Position numbers and translations under genes: made by a program. From Sphingomonadales bacterium (lineage in GTDB: Bacteria > Pseudomonadota > Alphaproteobacteria > Sphingomonadales > Sphingomonadaceae), in contig JADJXT010000001.1 in NCBI GenBank assembly GCA_016720115.1, positions 1,488,001 through 1,552,000 on the forward strand: a stretch of 64,000 nt of DNA, in the 5' to 3' direction. Shown here piece by piece: positions 16,702 through 25,795 of the stretch. Each line of letters begins with the position of its first letter. Position 1 is the stretch's first letter. The notes beneath the pieces were generated by a model. It saw nothing but the letters and a program-made list of their open reading frames with translations, made no database searches and had not been told where the DNA came from.

Positions 16702-19700
16702 TCACTCGGCTGGCTGCAAACCGGGTGCCGGGCCGACTGATGGCCCACCGGACTTTGACCTGCTTTCCGGATCGTCCGCGTCATCACCGGGTTTGAAAGT
16801 CAGCAGGCGATCGCGCAGCCACGGGCCCATCCGCTTTTCAAGACCGTCGGCCAGACTGAAGCCAGCGGGTACGATCAGCAGCGTCAGCAATGTTGACACG
16901 ATCAGGCCGCCGATCACCACGGTGCCCATAGGGGCACGCCATTGCCCATCACCACCAAGCGACAGCGCCGTCGGTATCATCCCCGCCGTCATGGCGACGG
17001 TCGTCATTACAATCGGCTGGGCTCGCTTGTGGCCTGCTTCCATAATCGCCTGGAATTTGGGAACACCGCGCTCCATCTCCTCAATCGCGAAGTCGATCAG
17101 CAGGATCGAGTTTTTGGCGACAATGCCGAACAGCATCAGCACACCGATGAACACAGGCATGGAGATCGGCTGGCCGACAATGCCGAGAGCCATCATCCCG
17201 CCCAATGGCGCCAGAAGCAGTGATCCCATATTGACCAGCGGCGACATGAATCGCCGGTACAGCAGCACCAGCACCGCAAATACCAGCAGTGTTCCCGAGA
17301 GCAGTGCAATGCTAAAGTCGCGCTGCATTTCCTGCTCCCATTCCTGACTTCCGAACGGCGCGCGCGATACGCCGGTTGGCAGGTTCTTCATCACCGGCAG
17401 ATTGTTGATCCTTGCATCGGCGTCGGAGGAGACGATTCCGGGCGCGAAATCGGCTCCAACGAAGATGCGGAAATTCTGGTTGCGGCGTTGGATAGTGGTT
17501 GGCCCGGCGCCAAAGCTGATTTCCGCAACACGTTCCAGCGGAACCGAACCACCGCTCGCCGTTGGGACGGGCAGGTTGCGAATATTTGCCATATTCTGGC
17601 GCGATTCCTTGGCCAGCATTACGCGGATGGGAATCTGGCGGTCAGACAGCGAGAATTTGGCACTGTTCTGATCAATATCGCCCAAGGTGGCAATGCGAAT
17701 GGCCTGGCTGAGTGCAACAGTTGTGACACCCAGTTGCGAAGCCAGATCAAGCCGGGGCTTGATGATGAGTTCGGGGCGCTGCAAATCGGCCGCAATTCGT
17801 GGCGCGCGCAGTTCTTTCAGGGTTTTCATCTCCTCAACGAGACGTTGCGCCGTCCGGTCGAGTTGAGCGGGATCCGAGCCCGAAAGCATCACCGAGACAT
17901 CGCGACCCGATCCGCCGCCGCCTGGGCCATTAACCTGGAATGTAACACGGGCGTCGGCGATTTTGGAAAGTACAGGCGTCAGGTCTTCTTCGAATTGCTG
18001 ACTTGTGCGCTCCCGCTCTTCGTGGAAAGTGATGAAAATATTACCGTTGCCTTCACCGACGCGCTGCAACGCCGTCTTCACCTCGGGCTCTTTGTTGACA
18101 ATGGCAGCCACTTCATCTGCCACCGCTTTGGTCCGCTCCAGCGTCGTGCCGGGAACCATTTCGATGCGTACCCGCGTGAAATCCTGGTTGCCGTCGGGGA
18201 AGAACTGCTTGGGCAGCACAACCATCAACAATATAGTTAGCGCAAGCGCAAGGACGCCAATACCCATCATCCAGCGGCGGTGACCAAGCGACCAGCGCAG
18301 GATTTTCATGTAGCGGTCCATCAACGGACCTTCGCCATGTTCGGCGATGCCGCCTGATTTCAGGAAATAGGCCGCAATCATAGGGGTGATCATGCGTGCA
18401 ACGGCAAGGCTCATCAGCACCGATGCGACGACCGTCAAACCAAAATTCTTGAAGAACTGGCCTGCAACGCCCGGCATCAATCCTACAGGCAGGAATACAG
18501 CGACAATCGAGAAGGTCGTTGCCACGACCGCGAGACCGATTTCGTCGGCTGCGTCGATCGATGCCTGATAGGCAGATTTGCCCATCCGCATATGTCGGAC
18601 GATATTCTCGATCTCCACAATGGCATCGTCGACCAGCACACCTGCAACCAGGCCCAGCGCCAGCAGTGACATGGTGTTGAGCGTGAAGCCCAGCAGATCG
18701 AGGAACCAGAAGGTCGGAATGGCGCTAAGCGGGATGGCAATGGCGGAAATGATGGTTGCGCGCCAATCGCGCAAAAACAGGAACACGACAACGATGGCGA
18801 GAAGCGCACCTTCGATCATCGCAGCCATGGAGCTTTTATACTGGGCCTTGGTATAGGCAACGCTGTTGAAAAGCGGGGTAAATCTGATGCCTGGATTTTC
18901 CTTGGCGATTTTTTGCATTGCGATGGTGGCATTGTCGAAAACCGTCACATCCGAAGCACCTTTGGCGCGCGACATGCCAAATGTGACGACCTGGCGACCG
19001 CCTTCGAACCCCATAGAGCGCTGCTCACTGTAGCCGTCGGTGACTTCGGCTACATCGGCCAGTTTCACCGACCGATTATTTCCAAGGCTTATATTGCGCT
19101 GGCTCAGTTCATAAGCATTGGCTGCGTTGCCCAGAATGCGCACAGACTGCCGTGATCCGGCAATTTCCGATTGCCCGCCTGCAGCGTTCAGATTTTGCTG
19201 CCGCAAAACGGCGTTTATCTGGCTGGCTGTAACGCCCAGAGACTGCATTTTGGCCGGGTCAAGGGTGACACGTATCTCGCGATTGACGCCGCCATTGCGG
19301 CTGACCGATGCCATGCCTTCAACCGCCAGCAGACGCCGCGAAACAGTGTCGTCAACGAACCAGCTCAGTTGCTCAAGCGTCATATCCGATGCTTCGACGG
19401 CAAAATAGGCAATCGGTTCGCTCGACGTCGCGACTTTGAATACTTGCGGTTCCAATATGCCGTCGGGCAGATCACCGCGAATCTGGTCGACCGCGTTTTT
19501 CACTTCGCTGACTGCCGCATTGATGTCGTCACCGATTTCGAACTCGGCGCTGACAGATGTGCTCCCTTCTGACGCTGAGGCGTCAATATTGCGCACGCCC
19601 TGCACGCTGCGGATTGCAGATTCGACTTTCTGGGTAATCTGCGTGGTTATTTCGGAGGGCGAGGCGCCCGGTTGGGAAATGGCAACGACAACAACGGGAA

Positions 19701-19833
19701 ACTCAATATCGGGATCGTTCTGCACGTCCATTCGTGCGAACGACATAATCCCTGCCAGCGTGAGGGCGACGAACAGGACGATCGGTACTACAGGGTTGCG
19801 TATCGACCATGCCGATATGTTGCGGAAATTCAT
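16702..19833 (-). CDS. RND efflux permease (HAE1/AcrB type)
   Basis: This 1043-residue inner-membrane pump subunit has the length and plan of AcrB: a first transmembrane segment after the short MNFRNISAWSIRNP, a large porter loop, a six-helix block, a second periplasmic loop, and a second block. The proton-relay region is visible as LVAGVLVDDAIVEIENI. The family exports drugs, solvents or other amphiphiles through a tripartite complex. The start overlaps the end of the membrane fusion protein gene by 4 bp. No outer-membrane channel or local repressor gene is present. Substrate unknown. Confidence 0.95.
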   Translation of the reverse strand: MNFRNISAWSIRNPVVPIVLFVALTLAGIMSFARMDVQNDPDIEFPVVVVAISQPGASPSEITTQITQKVESAIRSVQGVRNIDASASEGSTSVSAEFEIGDDINAAVSEVKNAVDQIRGDLPDGILEPQVFKVATSSEPIAYFAVEASDMTLEQLSWFVDDTVSRRLLAVEGMASVSRNGGVNREIRVTLDPAKMQSLGVTASQINAVLRQQNLNAAGGQSEIAGSRQSVRILGNAANAYELSQRNISLGNNRSVKLADVAEVTDGYSEQRSMGFEGGRQVVTFGMSRAKGASDVTVFDNATIAMQKIAKENPGIRFTPLFNSVAYTKAQYKSSMAAMIEGALLAIVVVFLFLRDWRATIISAIAIPLSAIPTFWFLDLLGFTLNTMSLLALGLVAGVLVDDAIVEIENIVRHMRMGKSAYQASIDAADEIGLAVVATTFSIVAVFLPVGLMPGVAGQFFKNFGLTVVASVLMSLAVARMITPMIAAYFLKSGGIAEHGEGPLMDRYMKILRWSLGHRRWMMGIGVLALALTILLMVVLPKQFFPDGNQDFTRVRIEMVPGTTLERTKAVADEVAAIVNKEPEVKTALQRVGEGNGNIFITFHEERERTSQQFEEDLTPVLSKIADARVTFQVNGPGGGGSGRDVSVMLSGSDPAQLDRTAQRLVEEMKTLKELRAPRIAADLQRPELIIKPRLDLASQLGVTTVALSQAIRIATLGDIDQNSAKFSLSDRQIPIRVMLAKESRQNMANIRNLPVPTASGGSVPLERVAEISFGAGPTTIQRRNQNFRIFVGADFAPGIVSSDADARINNLPVMKNLPTGVSRAPFGSQEWEQEMQRDFSIALLSGTLLVFAVLVLLYRRFMSPLVNMGSLLLAPLGGMMALGIVGQPISMPVFIGVLMLFGIVAKNSILLIDFAIEEMERGVPKFQAIMEAGHKRAQPIVMTTVAMTAGMIPTALSLGGDGQWRAPMGTVVIGGLIVSTLLTLLIVPAGFSLADGLEKRMGPWLRDRLLTFKPGDDADDPESRSKSGGPSVGPAPGLQPAE

Positions 19834-21044
19834 TTTGCCTTACCCTGCGAAGCCGATTTAACAAGTTTCGGCGTGACTGTTTCGTCTGGATTGAGAAAGC
19901 CGCCAGCATAAAGAACGACCTTTTCGGTGCCATCCAGCCCCTCGCTGATTGCTATGCCCTGCGGGGTGACAATGCCGGTCTTTACGGTTCTGCGCTGCAC
20001 CTTGTTCTGGGCGTTGACGACATAAACGAAGCTGCCATCGCGATCATTCTGGATAGCGGATTCGGGAAGCATGGCTGCTGTCACGACCCCAGCCTTGATT
20101 TCCACTGAGGCAAAGCCGCCGGGTTTCAGCGCACGGTCGAAAGGAAGGGCAACGCGCGCGATTCCCTGGCGCGATTGCGCATTGATGGTGGGCGAAATCT
20201 GCCAGATCGTTCCGTTGAATTGCTGATTGGTGCCTACCGGTGTGACTGTTGCGGGAACGCCAACCGAAAGCGCTGCGAGATCAGCTTCGCCAAGCTGCGC
20301 TTGCAGTTCCAACTCGCCCCCCTTGGCCATGCGGAACAAAACACCGCTGCCTTGTGTTACGGTTTGCCCCGGCTCGACACTGCGTTCGAGGATGAATCCT
20401 CCGACGGGAGCCCGAATATCGAGACGCGCGGTGCGCGCCCGCAATTCGCGCAACTGCGCTTCTGCAATGCCGACACGGGCCCTTGCGCTGTCGCGGGTTG
20501 CCGTTTTGCGATCAACATCCGCCTTGGAAATGAAGCCGCGATTAACCAGTTGCATTGCACGGTCCAACTCGTTCTGCGCCAATTGGAGATCCGCGCGGGC
20601 AGCATTGATTTGCGCTTCCTGGCCTATGATCTGCTGCGATTGGACCGATCGTTCGATGCTGGCAAGCACCTGGCCCTGCTGCACCCAATCACCGGCATCG
20701 ACATAAACCTGCGAAACCTGACCGCCTTCGCCGACAACGCCGACGGGAATGTCACGACGGGCTGCCAGCGTGCCGGTTGCGGATATGGACCGGGCGATAG
20801 TGTCACGTCCGGGGGCGATAACGGTCACTGTTTGAGCCTGCCCCTGTTTGTCGTCGGCAGCAGCTGCTCCACCCGTTTCTCCGGAACCGCCGAAGAGGAA
20901 ATAGGCTGCAGCCAGCGCCGCGATAGCTATCAGAATAGCAGCAACGATGCGGTTGCGATTGCGCCGCCGACGGGATGCACCATCAGGATCGAGAAGGTCG
21001 GTATCGCTGCTGATGCTCGTTTCAAAATTCATGACTTTGTCCAT
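19830..21044 (-). CDS. RND membrane fusion protein (periplasmic adaptor)
   Basis: About 404 residues from ATG 21044 (alternatives: GTG 21053 and ATG 21032). A single N-terminal membrane anchor (RIVAAILIAIAALAAAYFLF) follows an RRRRNRNR stretch. Then come the split biotinyl-lipoyl domain (SATGTLAARRDIPVG and DIRAPVGGFILERSV), an alpha-hairpin coiled coil (about residues 125-195) and beta-barrel domains. It would bridge the RND permease and an outer-membrane channel. It is the first gene of the pump operon, overlapping the permease by ATGA. The leader between 21045 and 21240 is AT-rich and presumably holds the promoter. Confidence 0.92.
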   Translation of the reverse strand: MDKVMNFETSISSDTDLLDPDGASRRRRNRNRIVAAILIAIAALAAAYFLFGGSGETGGAAAADDKQGQAQTVTVIAPGRDTIARSISATGTLAARRDIPVGVVGEGGQVSQVYVDAGDWVQQGQVLASIERSVQSQQIIGQEAQINAARADLQLAQNELDRAMQLVNRGFISKADVDRKTATRDSARARVGIAEAQLRELRARTARLDIRAPVGGFILERSVEPGQTVTQGSGVLFRMAKGGELELQAQLGEADLAALSVGVPATVTPVGTNQQFNGTIWQISPTINAQSRQGIARVALPFDRALKPGGFASVEIKAGVVTAAMLPESAIQNDRDGSFVYVVNAQNKVQRRTVKTGIVTPQGIAISEGLDGTEKVVLYAGGFLNPDETVTPKLVKSASQGKAK

Positions 21045-21240
21045 TCGGGTCACCCCGTGGGGAGATTGTTATATATTGTTGCCGGAGCGGTGTATTATTG
21101 CAATAAATCACCGGGTGCAAGCCGGGATTGTCGCGAAAGCGGTAGACTTTTACGGCCATATTTGGAGGAAAACAGTGCAAAGTGAAGCACTGCGACGATT
21201 TTCGACAAACGACGTCCTATGGCGCTGGCACAAACAACAG

Positions 21241-21267
21241 GGCCGGGGCGAAGCCGCCCCGGCCCTG
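21241..21267 (-). terminator. terminator after the GlsB/YeaQ-like gene
   Basis: The arms GGCCGGGGCG and CGCCCCGGCC form a 10-bp GC-only stem with an AAGC loop at 21241-21264. It lies about 25 bp after the stop of the gene at 21290-21553 on the minus strand. On that strand the hairpin is followed by a short T-rich stretch (CTGTTGTTTG). Confidence 0.7.
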
Positions 21268-21289
21268 TGTCAAATCCAATTGCGCTGAA

Positions 21290-21553
21290 TTAGCGAACTT
21301 TGCCGCGCTGAACCATGTTCAGAATGCCAAGCACTATGATCGCGCCGACAAAAGCGACGATCAGGCCGGTAACTGAAAATTCCTGAACGCTTCCGACGAT
21401 GCCGAACTGGTTTGCGATCAAATTTCCAACGACAGAGCCGACACAGCCGGCAACAACGTTCCAGATAATTCCCATGGATGCGTCGCGGTTCATTACCTTG
21501 CTGGCCAACCAGCCAGCAATGCCGCCAACGATGATTGCAATTATCCAACCCAT
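21290..21553 (-). CDS. GlsB/YeaQ/YmgE family small membrane protein
   Basis: This 87-residue protein starts at ATG 21553, preceded by AGGAGGA. It has three hydrophobic segments with many glycines (MGWIIAIIVGGIAGWLAS, GIIWNVVAGCVGSVVGNLIA, FSVTGLIVAFVGAIIVLGIL). This is the transglycosylase-associated (GlsB/YeaQ/YmgE) family, often stress-induced, with no proven biochemical role. It has its own terminator downstream, so it is monocistronic. Confidence 0.88.
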   Translation of the reverse strand: MGWIIAIIVGGIAGWLASKVMNRDASMGIIWNVVAGCVGSVVGNLIANQFGIVGSVQEFSVTGLIVAFVGAIIVLGILNMVQRGKVR

Positions 21554-21668
21554 AGATTGTCCTCCTGCTCTTTCAGGCACTTAAATATTGCCTGCCAGCA
21601 GCATATACCCTCAGCGATGGAACGCAATTACTGATTTAGTCGACTAAAACAGTTTGCACCAGACAACA

Positions 21669-21697
21669 AAAAAAGCCCGGAAAAACCGGGCTTTTTT
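21669..21697. terminator. rho-independent terminator, usable in both directions
   Basis: The arms AAAAGCCCGG and CCGGGCTTTT surround an AAAAA loop, with runs of A before and T after. The hairpin lies 22 bp past the sciP stop (minus strand) and faces the GlsB-like gene promoter region on the other side. It most likely ends the sciP transcript. Confidence 0.8.
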
Positions 21698-21718
21698 GCT
21701 CACCTGATTTTCATATAA

Positions 21719-22018
21719 TCAGTATTTCTGCTGGCGTTCGTACAGGTCGCGGTAATGCTGGATGCGCGTGACGCGCAGTCCTGGCATGCCGGACCGGTCG
21801 ATCGCGCGTTGCCAAGAGGCAAATTCTTCGAGCGTCAGCCCGTATCGTTCGCACACTTCGCTTACCGTCAGCAGCCCGCCATTTACTGCGGCGACCACCT
21901 CTGCCTTGCGGCGAACGACCCAGCGGGTCGTTTCCGGGGGCGGCAAACTGTCAATAGTGAGCGGCTCGCCGAGCGGGCCAATCACCTGAGCAGGTCGGAT
22001 TTTCTGGTTTTCAATCAT
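21719..22018 (-). CDS. sciP: CtrA inhibitor SciP (DUF1153)
   Basis: From ATG 22018, preceded by GAGGAT, the protein has 99 residues. It contains the conserved DUF1153 core: IGPLGEPLTIDSLPPP, TRWVVRRKAEVVAAVNGG, a helix-turn-helix (LTVSEVCERYGLTLEEFASW) and LRVTRIQHYRD. In Caulobacter, SciP binds the cell-cycle regulator CtrA and blocks activation of its promoters during G1. The family is confined to alphaproteobacteria, which supports the taxonomic placement. A longer reading (start 22096) adds a segment without family similarity. A terminator follows at 21669-21697. Confidence 0.93.
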   Translation of the reverse strand: MIENQKIRPAQVIGPLGEPLTIDSLPPPETTRWVVRRKAEVVAAVNGGLLTVSEVCERYGLTLEEFASWQRAIDRSGMPGLRVTRIQHYRDLYERQQKY

Positions 22019-22565
22019 TCTATCCTCAATTTTCCATGCCCCGCATAGCCACCGGTTGTTCCGGTGAAGCCACTGATAGGTGAGTAGATTTGCCATTCGC
22101 TAAAGCGTCAGGGTAAACGTCGGCTTTAATCTTGTTAACTTTCGGTGAAGCGAACATTTCCTGCGGTAAAAAGGCCCCCGAGGCCCCTCCGCCGTGATGC
22201 GGCGACGCCGAACCAAAATATCCCATGCGCGCACCGACCGGATCGTGCGATGCGAAAGTGTCGTTGCCGCCGGACGTCGTCGATTGTCTTGACATACCTG
22301 CCATTTGACGGGCGACAGCTGTTGCAACCAGAACGGCAAAATCGTTGCGCCGTTCCTTCATGCCGCGTTGGCGTTTGGGATGGGGAAAGTTCATTTCCAT
22401 GCACATGGCTTTACACGGTTGCGCATAACGTCTGGTAAAAGCCGCGTTCACGGGGCATTAGTTGAGGTTAACGAGAATTATGATTTGAAACCGAAAGCTG
22501 TGCCGAATTGAGAATATCGGGTGCATAAGGCTGTTCGGCGACAACAGAACGTATCAAATAGAGCA
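22019..22565. other. gap between sciP and mnmA, no supported gene
   Basis: This 547-bp divergent interval must hold the promoters of sciP (-) and mnmA (+). A 141-codon open frame runs on the minus strand (22026-22451), but its starts lack ribosome binding sites, its codon use is unlike neighbouring genes (TTA leucine, AT-ending codons), and it matches no family I know. TTAAC half-sites occur near 22135 and 22468, but no pair shows the spacing of a full CtrA box. I therefore treat it as leader and regulatory DNA. Confidence 0.4.
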
Positions 22566-23690
22566 ATGAACGAAATTTTTCTTCAGCCAGACTTTCAACT
22601 GGGCCCGAATCTCCAAGGCAAACGAATCGTCGTCGCAATGTCCGGCGGCGTCGATTCGTCCGTGGTTGCTGCGCTTGCGGCACAGTCGGGCGCAGAGACG
22701 ATTGGCGTTACATTGCAGCTTTACGACCATGGCAGCGCAGTCAAGCGGGCTGGCAGTTGCTGTGCCGGACAGGATATTCGTGATGCGCGGGCCGTCGCCG
22801 ACCGGCTGGGCATCATGCACTATGTCTTCGATCATGAAAGTCGCTTTCGCGATTCGGTGATTGAACATTTCGCCGACGAATATCTGAAAGGGCGCACGCC
22901 CATTCCCTGTGTTCGGTGCAATATGGGGGTCAAGTTTACAGATCTTTTCCGTCTGGCGAAGGAACTCGGCGCGGATTGTCTCGCGACCGGCCATTATGTA
23001 CGCCGTGTAGAGGGCGTTGGTGGCCCGGAGCTGCATCGTGCACTCGATCCGGCGCGCGACCAGAGCTACTTTCTTTTTGCAACCACGCGGGAGCAGCTCG
23101 ATTTCCTGCGTTTCCCGCTCGGCGGAATGCCAAAGCCGCAGGTGCGCGCCATCGCGCAGGAACTTGGCCTCGTTGTTGCCAACAAACCCGATAGTCAGGA
23201 TATCTGCTTCGTCCCGGAGGGTGACTATGCCAGTGTCGTTCGCAATATAAGGCCAGAGGCGGACAATGACGGGCCGATTGTCGATCTGGAAGGTCGCGAA
23301 CTCGGGCGGCACAAGGGGCTGATCCATTATACTGTCGGGCAAAGGCGCGGGCTTGAAATAGGCGGCCTTGCAGAGCCGCTATATGTTGTTCGGCTGGATC
23401 CGGAACGGCAGGCGGTGGTTGTGGGGCCCAAGCGCTCGCTGGCGGTAAGCGCGGCGAGGATAGTCGAACCCAATTGGCTTGCAGATGTGGAGGGCCGCAT
23501 GGTCATGGCGAAGGTGCGTTCGCTCGCCAAGCCGGTACCGGCGCGGATGGACGGCGAATGGCTGCGCTTCATGTCCGATGAATATGGCGTGGCGCCGGGG
23601 CAGGCGGCTGTGCTGTATGACGGGGAGCGTGTGTTGGGCGGCGGCTGGATTGAGGAAACAGTGGGCGCTTTGCAATCTGCCGCTGCCTAG
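22566..23690 (+). CDS. mnmA: tRNA-specific 2-thiouridylase MnmA
   Basis: Thiolates uridine 34 of tRNA-Lys, tRNA-Glu and tRNA-Gln, using ATP and relayed persulfide sulfur. The 374-residue protein from ATG 22566 has the PP-loop SGGVDSS (residues 26-32), catalytic Cys118 in PCVRCNMG and Cys214 in DSQDICF. The tRNA-binding central region and C-terminal beta-barrel are present (YTVGQRRGL, then the VAPGQAAVLYDGERVLGGG end). A longer start at 22521 is less likely. It converges with the next gene, their ends overlapping by 4 bp. Confidence 0.97.
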   Translation: MNEIFLQPDFQLGPNLQGKRIVVAMSGGVDSSVVAALAAQSGAETIGVTLQLYDHGSAVKRAGSCCAGQDIRDARAVADRLGIMHYVFDHESRFRDSVIEHFADEYLKGRTPIPCVRCNMGVKFTDLFRLAKELGADCLATGHYVRRVEGVGGPELHRALDPARDQSYFLFATTREQLDFLRFPLGGMPKPQVRAIAQELGLVVANKPDSQDICFVPEGDYASVVRNIRPEADNDGPIVDLEGRELGRHKGLIHYTVGQRRGLEIGGLAEPLYVVRLDPERQAVVVGPKRSLAVSAARIVEPNWLADVEGRMVMAKVRSLAKPVPARMDGEWLRFMSDEYGVAPGQAAVLYDGERVLGGGWIEETVGALQSAAA

Positions 23691-24064
23691 TCGAGTGCGT
23701 CGATCTCGCTCTGGTTCAATTGGACGCAGCCAAATTCTCCGCGCCGTTCGGCAACGGCTTCGGCAAGCAGAGGGACCGAAGCTGTCACGCGCTTGTTGTC
23801 CGGATCATCGCTGACCGAGACCAGTTCCATCCCGTCTTCGAAATCCTTCTCGCAGGATGCCAATGGGCGACCCTCGATATAGCGGCAAGAGCAGGCAATA
23901 TGCGCACCATAGGATGCGCCGAGTTTGGCTTGCGCCTTGATGTCGGCAAAGTTGAATATCAGCCACAAGACAAGCATCGCGCCCAAAGCCGCCGCACCAT
24001 ATTTGGCTTTCCTGCCGAGCGGCCAGCCATCTTTCCCAAGAGGCCTTGAAGTTGCGGTTGCCAT
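23687..24064 (-). CDS. single-pass membrane protein of unknown function
   Basis: From ATG 24064 this 125-residue protein has a basic N-terminus (GKDGWPLGRKAKYG) and one transmembrane segment (AAALGAMLVLWLIFNFADI). A periplasmic domain follows with three clustered cysteines (HIACSCRYI, then LASCEKDF) and a fourth near the end (FGCVQLNQSE). It lies head-to-head with the beta-lactamase-fold lipoprotein at 24096, only 31 bp apart, so the two may share a control region. I do not recognise the family; a secretion or cell-wall accessory role would be a guess. Confidence 0.6.
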   Translation of the reverse strand: MATATSRPLGKDGWPLGRKAKYGAAALGAMLVLWLIFNFADIKAQAKLGASYGAHIACSCRYIEGRPLASCEKDFEDGMELVSVSDDPDNKRVTASVPLLAEAVAERRGEFGCVQLNQSEIDALD

Positions 24065-24095
24065 GACTTGCCTTCCTGGTGCATTCATCCGCGCC

Positions 24096-25229
24096 ATGCC
24101 TAGATACAAATTGCCACTTGGTGCAACCGCCATTTCATTGCTGCTCGCAAGTTGCGGTGGTGGTGAAGAAACCAAGCCTGTGGAGGTGCCGCCAGCGATT
24201 GAGAATATTGTTGCGGACGCTGCACCCAGCAAGGCCCGGCTGGCATCGGCCATAGCGCCCTTTTTCGAAGATCCTGCGCTTGAGGAGACAAGGGCGGTTG
24301 TCGTGATGCACGGCGGCTGGGTGGTCGCGGAGCGCTATGCGCCCGGCTATGCGCCGGACAGTCGCCTGATCAGCTGGTCGATGGCCAAAAGCGTGACCGC
24401 GACCCTTATTGGCCTGATGGTGGCTGACGGCTTGCTGGTGCTCGATGATCCGGCGCCGGTGCCTGAATGGTCCAGCCCTGGCGACCCACGCGCCAAGATT
24501 ACGCTGCGCCAGTTGCTGCATATGTCGTCAGGCCTCGACCACACTGAAATGGCGGAGGGAGGCAAAGCAATCTACGAAGCCGATACCACCCGTCTGTTGT
24601 TCCTCGACGGTCGCGAAAATGTCGCGCGCTATGCGGAGAAGCGCAATCTGGAGGCCAGACCGGGGACACGTTTTGAATATTCGACCGCAACCAGCCATAT
24701 CTTGGCCGACATCATGACGCGGACGTTGACCGATAGCAGCGATCCGGTTGTCCGGCGTAACGCAATGCTCGAATATGCACGCGGACGTTTGTTCGAGCCG
24801 CTGGGCATGACAAGTGCGGTTCCCGAATTCGATCGCAGCGGTACGATGCTTGGCGGCAGCATGATCCACGCAACCGCGCGCGATTGGGCGAAGTTCGGCG
24901 AATTCCTGCGCAACAACGGATCGGTCCGCTCGGCACAATTGCTGCCAACCAGCTGGACCCGCTTCATGAAAAGCTCCAGCGCCAACGATGCTGCCTATGG
25001 CGGGCATTTATGGCTCAACAAGCAGAGGCCCGAAGGGCGGGATCAAGTGCTGTTCCCCGGAAAGGCCCCGTCAGATGTCTTCGCCGCGTTGGGCCATCTC
25101 GGCCAGTTCGTCGTAGTTTCGCCGCGGCACAAGCTGACCATCGTTCGCCTGGGCAAAACGCAGGATAGCAAACTCGATCCGATCAATGATCAGATCGCAA
25201 AGCTGATAGCGATTTTCCCGAAAAATTAA
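24096..25229 (+). CDS. serine beta-lactamase-fold lipoprotein (class C/esterase family)
   Basis: This 377-residue protein starts with a lipoprotein signal (MPRYKLPLGATAISLLLAS, lipobox cysteine 20). The penicillin-binding fold follows: Ser95-Met-Ala-Lys98 (SxxK), a tyrosine in the EYSTATSH motif and LRQLLHMSSGLDH, common to COG1680 proteins. Members include esterases, D-aminopeptidases and a few true class C beta-lactamases; most are not drug-resistance enzymes. A C-terminal KTG-like triad is replaced by a GHLGQF region, which also argues for an esterase or peptidase role. Anchored in a membrane facing the periplasm. Confidence 0.85.
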   Translation: MPRYKLPLGATAISLLLASCGGGEETKPVEVPPAIENIVADAAPSKARLASAIAPFFEDPALEETRAVVVMHGGWVVAERYAPGYAPDSRLISWSMAKSVTATLIGLMVADGLLVLDDPAPVPEWSSPGDPRAKITLRQLLHMSSGLDHTEMAEGGKAIYEADTTRLLFLDGRENVARYAEKRNLEARPGTRFEYSTATSHILADIMTRTLTDSSDPVVRRNAMLEYARGRLFEPLGMTSAVPEFDRSGTMLGGSMIHATARDWAKFGEFLRNNGSVRSAQLLPTSWTRFMKSSSANDAAYGGHLWLNKQRPEGRDQVLFPGKAPSDVFAALGHLGQFVVVSPRHKLTIVRLGKTQDSKLDPINDQIAKLIAIFPKN

Positions 25230-25501
25230 GCTTTGGCGACCGGCGCTTCGTCGCCCAGATCTTCGAACCAGGCTTCGACCGGGCCTTTGAGCGTCAGTTG
25301 CATCGGGCGACCGTGGCGGTCGCGGCTCTTCCCGGCAGAAACCTTTATCCAGCCTTCGGAGATGCAATATTCTTCAACCGTGGTGCGTTGTTCGCCCTTG
25401 AAGCGGATGCCGATGCCGCGCGACAGCGCATCCTCATCGAAATGCTCGCTGAAGGGGTGGATCGAAAGGCGGTCGGGCGGAAGATTGTTGCTGTCAGTCA
25501 T
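25226..25501 (-). CDS. DUF3297 family protein
   Basis: From ATG 25501 this 91-residue protein contains the DUF3297 core: PPDRLSIHPFSEHFDED, RGIGIRFKG, VEEYCISEGWIKVSAGK and DRHGRPMQLTLKGPVEAWF. The family is small, soluble and common in proteobacteria, with no assigned function. Its end overlaps the stop of the beta-lactamase-fold gene by 4 bp (convergent). The next gene upstream on the strand is a short membrane protein 41 bp away. Confidence 0.8.
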   Translation of the reverse strand: MTDSNNLPPDRLSIHPFSEHFDEDALSRGIGIRFKGEQRTTVEEYCISEGWIKVSAGKSRDRHGRPMQLTLKGPVEAWFEDLGDEAPVAKA

Positions 25502-25542
25502 GGCCAGCGCCTTTGCCGCAACGCTGCTGAATTGGCAATGGC

Positions 25543-25701
25543 CTAGCGACCCGAATTGGCAGCCGGAATGATCCACATGATTGACAGCAGCACTATCGCA
25601 AGGAGCAGCGAGAAACCCAGGACATAGCGCACGCCATGTTCCTTGACGCCGCCGCTGGCTTCGGTTTCGGTCAGTTCGTCATGATCTTCGAAATGCTTCA
25701 T
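25543..25701 (-). CDS. 52-residue single-pass membrane protein
   Basis: ATG 25701 is preceded by AAGGAG at good spacing. The N-terminal half is acidic and soluble (FEDHDELTETEAS), and the C-terminal half is one transmembrane helix (YVLGFSLLLAIVLLSIMWII). Proteins of this shape are common beside housekeeping genes in sphingomonads and usually lack a known role. It may be co-transcribed with the DUF3297 gene downstream. Confidence 0.65.
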   Translation of the reverse strand: MKHFEDHDELTETEASGGVKEHGVRYVLGFSLLLAIVLLSIMWIIPAANSGR

Positions 25702-25795
25702 GGAACAGGCTCCTTCTTCGAAACTGTCATCCAGAAGAACCACAGCTATGTAGCAGCATTTCGGATCATTTGCGAATCGCTCGCAATACGCCTTA

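Noticed and set aside
22026..22451. 141-codon frame between sciP and mnmA
   Set aside because: No ribosome binding site, atypical codon use and no recognisable domain; kept as leader DNA, with a small chance of being real.
22130..22475. Possible CtrA box upstream of sciP
   Set aside because: TTAAC half-sites are present, but no pair has the TTAA-N7-TTAA spacing.
24096..25229. Antibiotic-resistance beta-lactamase
   Set aside because: Only the SxxK and YxT-type motifs are present; the lipoprotein signal and C-terminal region fit the broad esterase/peptidase family better.
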